NCBI GenBank assembly: GCA_020717935.1
Contig: DYDK01000082.1
Coordinates: forward strand, 1 to 7,509
Reading direction: 5' to 3'
DNA: 7,509 nt
Origin: Desulfocapsa sp.
GTDB lineage: Bacteria > Desulfobacterota > Desulfobulbia > Desulfobulbales > Desulfocapsaceae
In this document: positions 5,046 through 7,509 of the stretch, piece after piece
Numbering within the stretch: the stretch's first letter is position 1
Layout of the letters: each line of letters begins with the position of its first letter
The notes under the pieces: generated by a model
Databases searched by the model: none
Told to the model about the DNA's origin: nothing
What the model saw: the letters and a program-made list of their open reading frames with translations, nothing else
Program-made: the position numbers and the translations under genes

Positions 5046-7095
5046 GGAACCCTCCAGGTGTCTCAACAGCCGGCAGATCAATAATGAGGGAAGTGGAATG
5101 GCCCAGCTCACTGCTGCATCTGAGAAAGCCATTGTTTTCCATAACCAGGCCATGACTGATGCTGAGTCCCAGGCCGGTGCCCTCGCCACTGGGTTTGGTG
5201 GAAAAAAACGGATCAAAGAGCCGATCCATAATATCATGCTCGATGCCGGTTCCTTGATCGGTGATCGTCAGGCGGATATACTTTTTATGGCTCTGAGCAA
5301 TTTGCTCTCCATAAATGAGAATGCGTTTGTCAGGATTGGCATAGGGATAGCGTTTATTCAGGGCATAACGGGCATTGCTCATGATATTGAGGATTACCTG
5401 CTGGATCTGTTGAGCATTGCACAATATTGGCGGCAGAGTGGCTGCTACGACCAGCTCCAGAAGAATACCGTCTTTTTTCAATTGGTGACGAATCAGATCA
5501 ATGCAGCTGTTGAGAATGTCGTGGATGGGAACTGAGGTCTGGGACTCTTCGTGCCGTCGGGCAAAGTCAAGGAGATTACTGACGATGCAGGCTATCCGTT
5601 TTCCTTCCTTGATGACACGGCGCAGGTTTTCTTGATTTTCAGGGTCGGCAGGATCATCGAGTATAATCTGAGCGTAGTTGATGATGCCATTGATGGGATT
5701 ATTGATTTCATGGGCGACACCGGCGGCCAACTCACCCACCGAGGCCAGTTGAGCCGTGTGCATGGCCTCGGCCTTTATCATCTCCTGCTCAGTGAGATCG
5801 CGGGCAATGAGGAGGGTGGCCTCGCGATGTCCCTGAGTTGGAGCCAGTGGACTGAGGGTGATAAGATAATTGCCGTGCAGTCCCCGCAATTCGGCCTCGT
5901 TGATGATACTTTTTCTGGTACTGATCTGGGCCTCCAAAGGGCAGATCGCTCCCGCTGCCCGCCCACCATGGAGGATGTCGCAGACCTTTTTGTCGATAAC
6001 CTCATTCCTGGTCTTGCGAGCAGCCGCAAAGGTTGCTGGATTGGCATCGAGGATAATGTTGTCGCTGGAGATAATCAGGGCTGGATCTTGAATAGAGGCA
6101 AAGAGATTCTCCCATTTGGAAATGGCTCGGTTAAGGGCCCGATCGACTTTCAATTGTTCACTGATGTCAATGCCAAACAGCACCAGCCCGACCTTATTTT
6201 CCTGTACTTCAGGACGGATGGAGGCATGCCATTTGATGGTTCGCGATTGTTGTCCCTTGGTGAGCAGCGGGGCCTGAAAGTTCATATTGTCACTGCTACC
6301 CTTGAGAATCTCAGAAACAAGGTTCTGGCTGTGCGAACGATTTTCCGGGTCCATGAGAACATCAACCCAGTATTTTCTATAGACCTCTTTTTGTGCATAC
6401 CCGGTGACCTCTTCGGCCTTGGTGTTAAATGAAAGTATCTGGCCGCAGGGCGAAATGGAGATCATTAAGGCCTGAATCGTGTCAATAATCTCTCGATTAA
6501 AATTCCGTTCAATCTCCAATCGGTTGCGCATCTCTAAGGAGTAGAGGGCCAGGGAGATATCGGCAATAACCAGGGAGAGAAAATCAGTCTCGGATTCGGT
6601 AAAGGCATTGGCTTGGTCGGAATGGATATTGATGACGCCATATTCATGCCCCTGGTGGAGCAAAGGCCAGGCCGAACAGGAGCGCACACCGGTTTTTGCC
6701 ACCATTTCCTGAAGAGCCGCCGAATGCGGGCTGGTCTGGATATCTTGAGTAATAACGCGATTGCCTGACAGAAGGGCACAGGCCGCTGGATTGGTCTCAT
6801 TCATATCAGTCAGAACATGCTCGACAAGGGTGAGACAATCTCCATCCGTCAACCGGTTTGAGGTCAGCGCTGCCAAGGGTGTGATGCCTGTTCCGTCGGA
6901 ATCACGGCGGCCAGCCCATACCAGACAAAACTCTTCTTTCTCCAGGAGAATGCGACAGCACTCCTGCAAAAGAGTATTCAGATTATTGTGGGTATCGGCC
7001 CTGACACTCAGTTCACTGATGGCAGCCAGGAGCTTGTTCCGGCGCTCATATTGCTGGAGCTGTTTTATTTCGTTTCTGGACATGGTGATAATCAT
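5035..7095 (-). CDS. Soluble GAF-PAS-PAS sensor histidine kinase
   Basis: This is a 686-residue kinase that should autophosphorylate and pass phosphate to the regulator encoded downstream. The start at 7095 (MIITMSRNE) is chosen for its AGGGGA Shine-Dalgarno seven bases upstream; the frame is open to 7227, but that extension looks non-coding. A GAF domain spans about 20-190 and PAS domains about 200-315 and 328-437. The dimerisation/phosphoacceptor helix reads 'ELAAGVAHEINNPING' with H462, and the E/N-P-x-N pattern is typical of NtrB-like HisKA. The ATPase domain has N box N570/N574, G1 box DQGTG (613-617), F box DPFFSTK and G2 box GEGTGLGL (637-644). All residues needed for activity appear present. 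No membrane segment is visible, so signals come from cytosolic ligands via GAF/PAS or from the adjacent membrane PAS protein. PAS2 has a small 'CDILHGG....CPL' cysteine pair (C372, C385). Confidence 0.93.
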   Translation of the reverse strand: MIITMSRNEIKQLQQYERRNKLLAAISELSVRADTHNNLNTLLQECCRILLEKEEFCLVWAGRRDSDGTGITPLAALTSNRLTDGDCLTLVEHVLTDMNETNPAACALLSGNRVITQDIQTSPHSAALQEMVAKTGVRSCSAWPLLHQGHEYGVINIHSDQANAFTESETDFLSLVIADISLALYSLEMRNRLEIERNFNREIIDTIQALMISISPCGQILSFNTKAEEVTGYAQKEVYRKYWVDVLMDPENRSHSQNLVSEILKGSSDNMNFQAPLLTKGQQSRTIKWHASIRPEVQENKVGLVLFGIDISEQLKVDRALNRAISKWENLFASIQDPALIISSDNIILDANPATFAAARKTRNEVIDKKVCDILHGGRAAGAICPLEAQISTRKSIINEAELRGLHGNYLITLSPLAPTQGHREATLLIARDLTEQEMIKAEAMHTAQLASVGELAAGVAHEINNPINGIINYAQIILDDPADPENQENLRRVIKEGKRIACIVSNLLDFARRHEESQTSVPIHDILNSCIDLIRHQLKKDGILLELVVAATLPPILCNAQQIQQVILNIMSNARYALNKRYPYANPDKRILIYGEQIAQSHKKYIRLTITDQGTGIEHDIMDRLFDPFFSTKPSGEGTGLGLSISHGLVMENNGFLRCSSELGHSTSLIIDLPAVETPGGFHED

Positions 7096-7130
7096 GCACG
7101 ATTCCCCTCGCGTAATCGTAAACAACACTT
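7096..7130 (-). promoter_or_regulatory. Leader of the kinase gene with a hairpin around the Shine-Dalgarno
   Basis: On the minus strand ACGATT (7119-7114) can pair with AATCGT (7103-7098), placing the AGGGGA ribosome site in the loop and 3' arm just before the ATG at 7095. TAATCGT recurs on the plus strand at 7113-7119 and 7140-7146. The stem is only 6 bp, so translational control is possible but weakly supported. Confidence 0.25.
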
Positions 7131-7138
7131 TTTGCCAC

Positions 7139-7167
7139 ATAATCGTTGCACAAGCTGTTGTTTTTAA
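7139..7167 (-). promoter_or_regulatory. Possible sigma-70 promoter of the sensory operon
   Basis: Minus strand TTAAAA (7167-7162), a 17-nt spacer, then GATTAT (7144-7139). Each hexamer matches consensus at four of six positions. This would give a leader of roughly 35-40 nt to the kinase ATG. The palindrome at 7176-7193 lies directly upstream of the -35. No acceptable -24/-12 pair was found here. Confidence 0.3.
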
Positions 7168-7175
7168 GAAAAAAA

Positions 7176-7193
7176 TACTACAAAAGTGTAGTA
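7176..7193. promoter_or_regulatory. Palindrome TACTACA-N4-TGTAGTA upstream of the kinase, candidate operator
   Basis: Perfect 7-bp arms are separated by AAAG, inside an A/T-rich stretch. The minus-strand half-site TACTACAC resembles TGCTACAC at the end of the large palindrome 1579-1615 (7 of 8 bases). Position just upstream of a possible -35 fits an activator or autoregulatory site. On the minus strand it is followed by ATTTTTTT, so a weak terminator for something upstream is also possible. Confidence 0.4.
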
Positions 7194-7213
7194 AAAACAG
7201 TTTTTTTGTCGGA

Positions 7214-7463
7214 TTGCAAGTGATCATGCATCTATCATGCCGGATTAACAGAGAGGGACTCGTTTGGATTTTTTATTGATGAAACGATGTTGTAATTCCA
7301 TTTCTAAATCAAAACTATAATAGTATAAAAAGAGCTATTGGTTATACACCAATAGCAATAAGGTGAAATAGCATGAGCATCTATGCAATAAGTGTATATT
7401 TGAAATAGAAATGGAATAAGGTCGTATTTGATGAGGAGTGAGGGGGAATGTTGCAAGTAATCA
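7214..7463. repeat. Pair of direct 13-mers (7214-7226 and 7451-7463)
   Basis: TTGCAAGTGATCA and TTGCAAGTAATCA differ at one base and bracket the AT-rich inverted-repeat element 7296-7416. They may be chance, or traces of an insertion. Confidence 0.3.
7296..7416. mobile_element. MITE-like 121-bp element with 18-bp terminal inverted repeats
   Basis: TTCCATTTCTAAATCAAA (7296-7313) faces TTTGAAATAGAAATGGAA (7399-7416). The arms match at 16 of 18 positions. TAA flanks both ends in the same orientation (7293-7295 and 7417-7419), which could be a 3-bp target duplication. The inside is clearly more AT-rich than the genes and contains a perfect 9-bp stem-loop (GCTATTGGT-TATAC-ACCAATAGC, 7334-7356). 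No coding capacity is visible. The outer 12 bases of the arm (TAGAAATGGAAT) occur once more at 1829-1840. Confidence 0.45.
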
Positions 7464-7509
7464 GAGCCTCTTGCAAAATGAAGATTTTCGTTCAAAATCG
7501 AGGCATGCG
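7417..7509. other. Right edge: no gene recognised; short hairpin and open frame to the edge
   Basis: Plus-strand ATG at 7448 stays open to the window end (20 codons, starting MLQVIRASCK) behind purine-rich GAGGAGTGAGGGGGA, but the spacing to the ATG is too short for a convincing ribosome site. The same sequence holds a hairpin GATTTT-CGTTC-AAAATC (7483-7499) and outer arms GCCTC/GAGGC (7466-7470, 7500-7504), so it may be repeat sequence rather than coding. Confidence 0.2.

Noticed and set aside
5046..5237. Longer N-terminus for the double-PAS protein
   Set aside because: The extension lies inside the kinase ATPase domain coding region in another frame and puts odd hydrophobic sequence before the natural GGAGGG-preceded start at 5045.
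4978..5535. Plus-strand open frame of 185 codons
   Set aside because: Antisense to the kinase C-terminus and the PAS protein N-terminus; no ribosome site or family resemblance.
5551..6432. Long plus-strand open frame (293 codons)
   Set aside because: It is antisense to the histidine kinase, whose domains and motifs are unmistakable; the plus-strand product shows no recognisable domain.
7115..7133. Sigma-54 promoter before the kinase (minus strand TGGCAAAAAGTGTTGT)
   Set aside because: The -12 half is out of register by one base and lacks GC; the GG-N10-GC rule fails.
1..7509. CRISPR arrays, tRNA or rRNA genes
   Set aside because: No regularly spaced repeats and no cloverleaf or rRNA-like sequence was seen.

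Overview
All recognisable genes lie on the minus strand, so the window reads right to left. It holds a sensory operon (7095 to about 1700) and, downstream of it, the start of a second operon (1456 to 1) that ends in the first 152 codons of ftsH. The mix of PAS-rich kinases, a sigma-54 enhancer-binding protein (EBP) and a middling base composition suggests a Gram-negative bacterium. A sulfate-reducer-like Desulfobacterota (Desulfobulbales type) is my best guess, from general style only; no marker gene settles it.

Layout from the right edge. 7509-7096 has no convincing gene. It holds a 121-bp AT-rich element with terminal inverted repeats (7296-7416) and the probable control region of the sensory operon, with a palindrome at 7176-7193. 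7095-5035 encodes a soluble GAF-PAS-PAS histidine kinase. 5045-3915 overlaps it by 11 nt and encodes a membrane protein with two tandem, closely related, histidine-rich PAS domains and no output domain. 3914-3739 is an intergenic stretch with nested inverted repeats. 3738-1915 encodes a response regulator (REC-PAS-AAA+ sigma-54 activator-Fis HTH). A terminator at 1740-1700 closes this operon.

The second unit starts with a sigma-54 promoter of near-consensus form at 1456-1440 (TGGCAC-N5-ATGCA, GG-N10-GC). A perfect 17-bp-arm palindrome (1579-1615) sits about 165 bp upstream of the expected start, where an enhancer-binding protein would bind. Its first gene (1362-454) encodes a protein derived from an IS1595/ISXO2-type transposase. 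It keeps the zinc ribbon and C-terminal signature but has lost at least the first two catalytic aspartates. Its stop overlaps the ftsH start as ATGA.

Working model (inference): the kinase, with the membrane PAS protein as partner, phosphorylates the EBP. The EBP then binds the palindrome and drives sigma-54 transcription of the transposase-derived gene and ftsH, placing a membrane protease under two-component, sigma-54 control together with a domesticated transposase. The promoter, palindrome, coupling and lost catalytic residues are visible in the sequence. The regulatory wiring is not proven.
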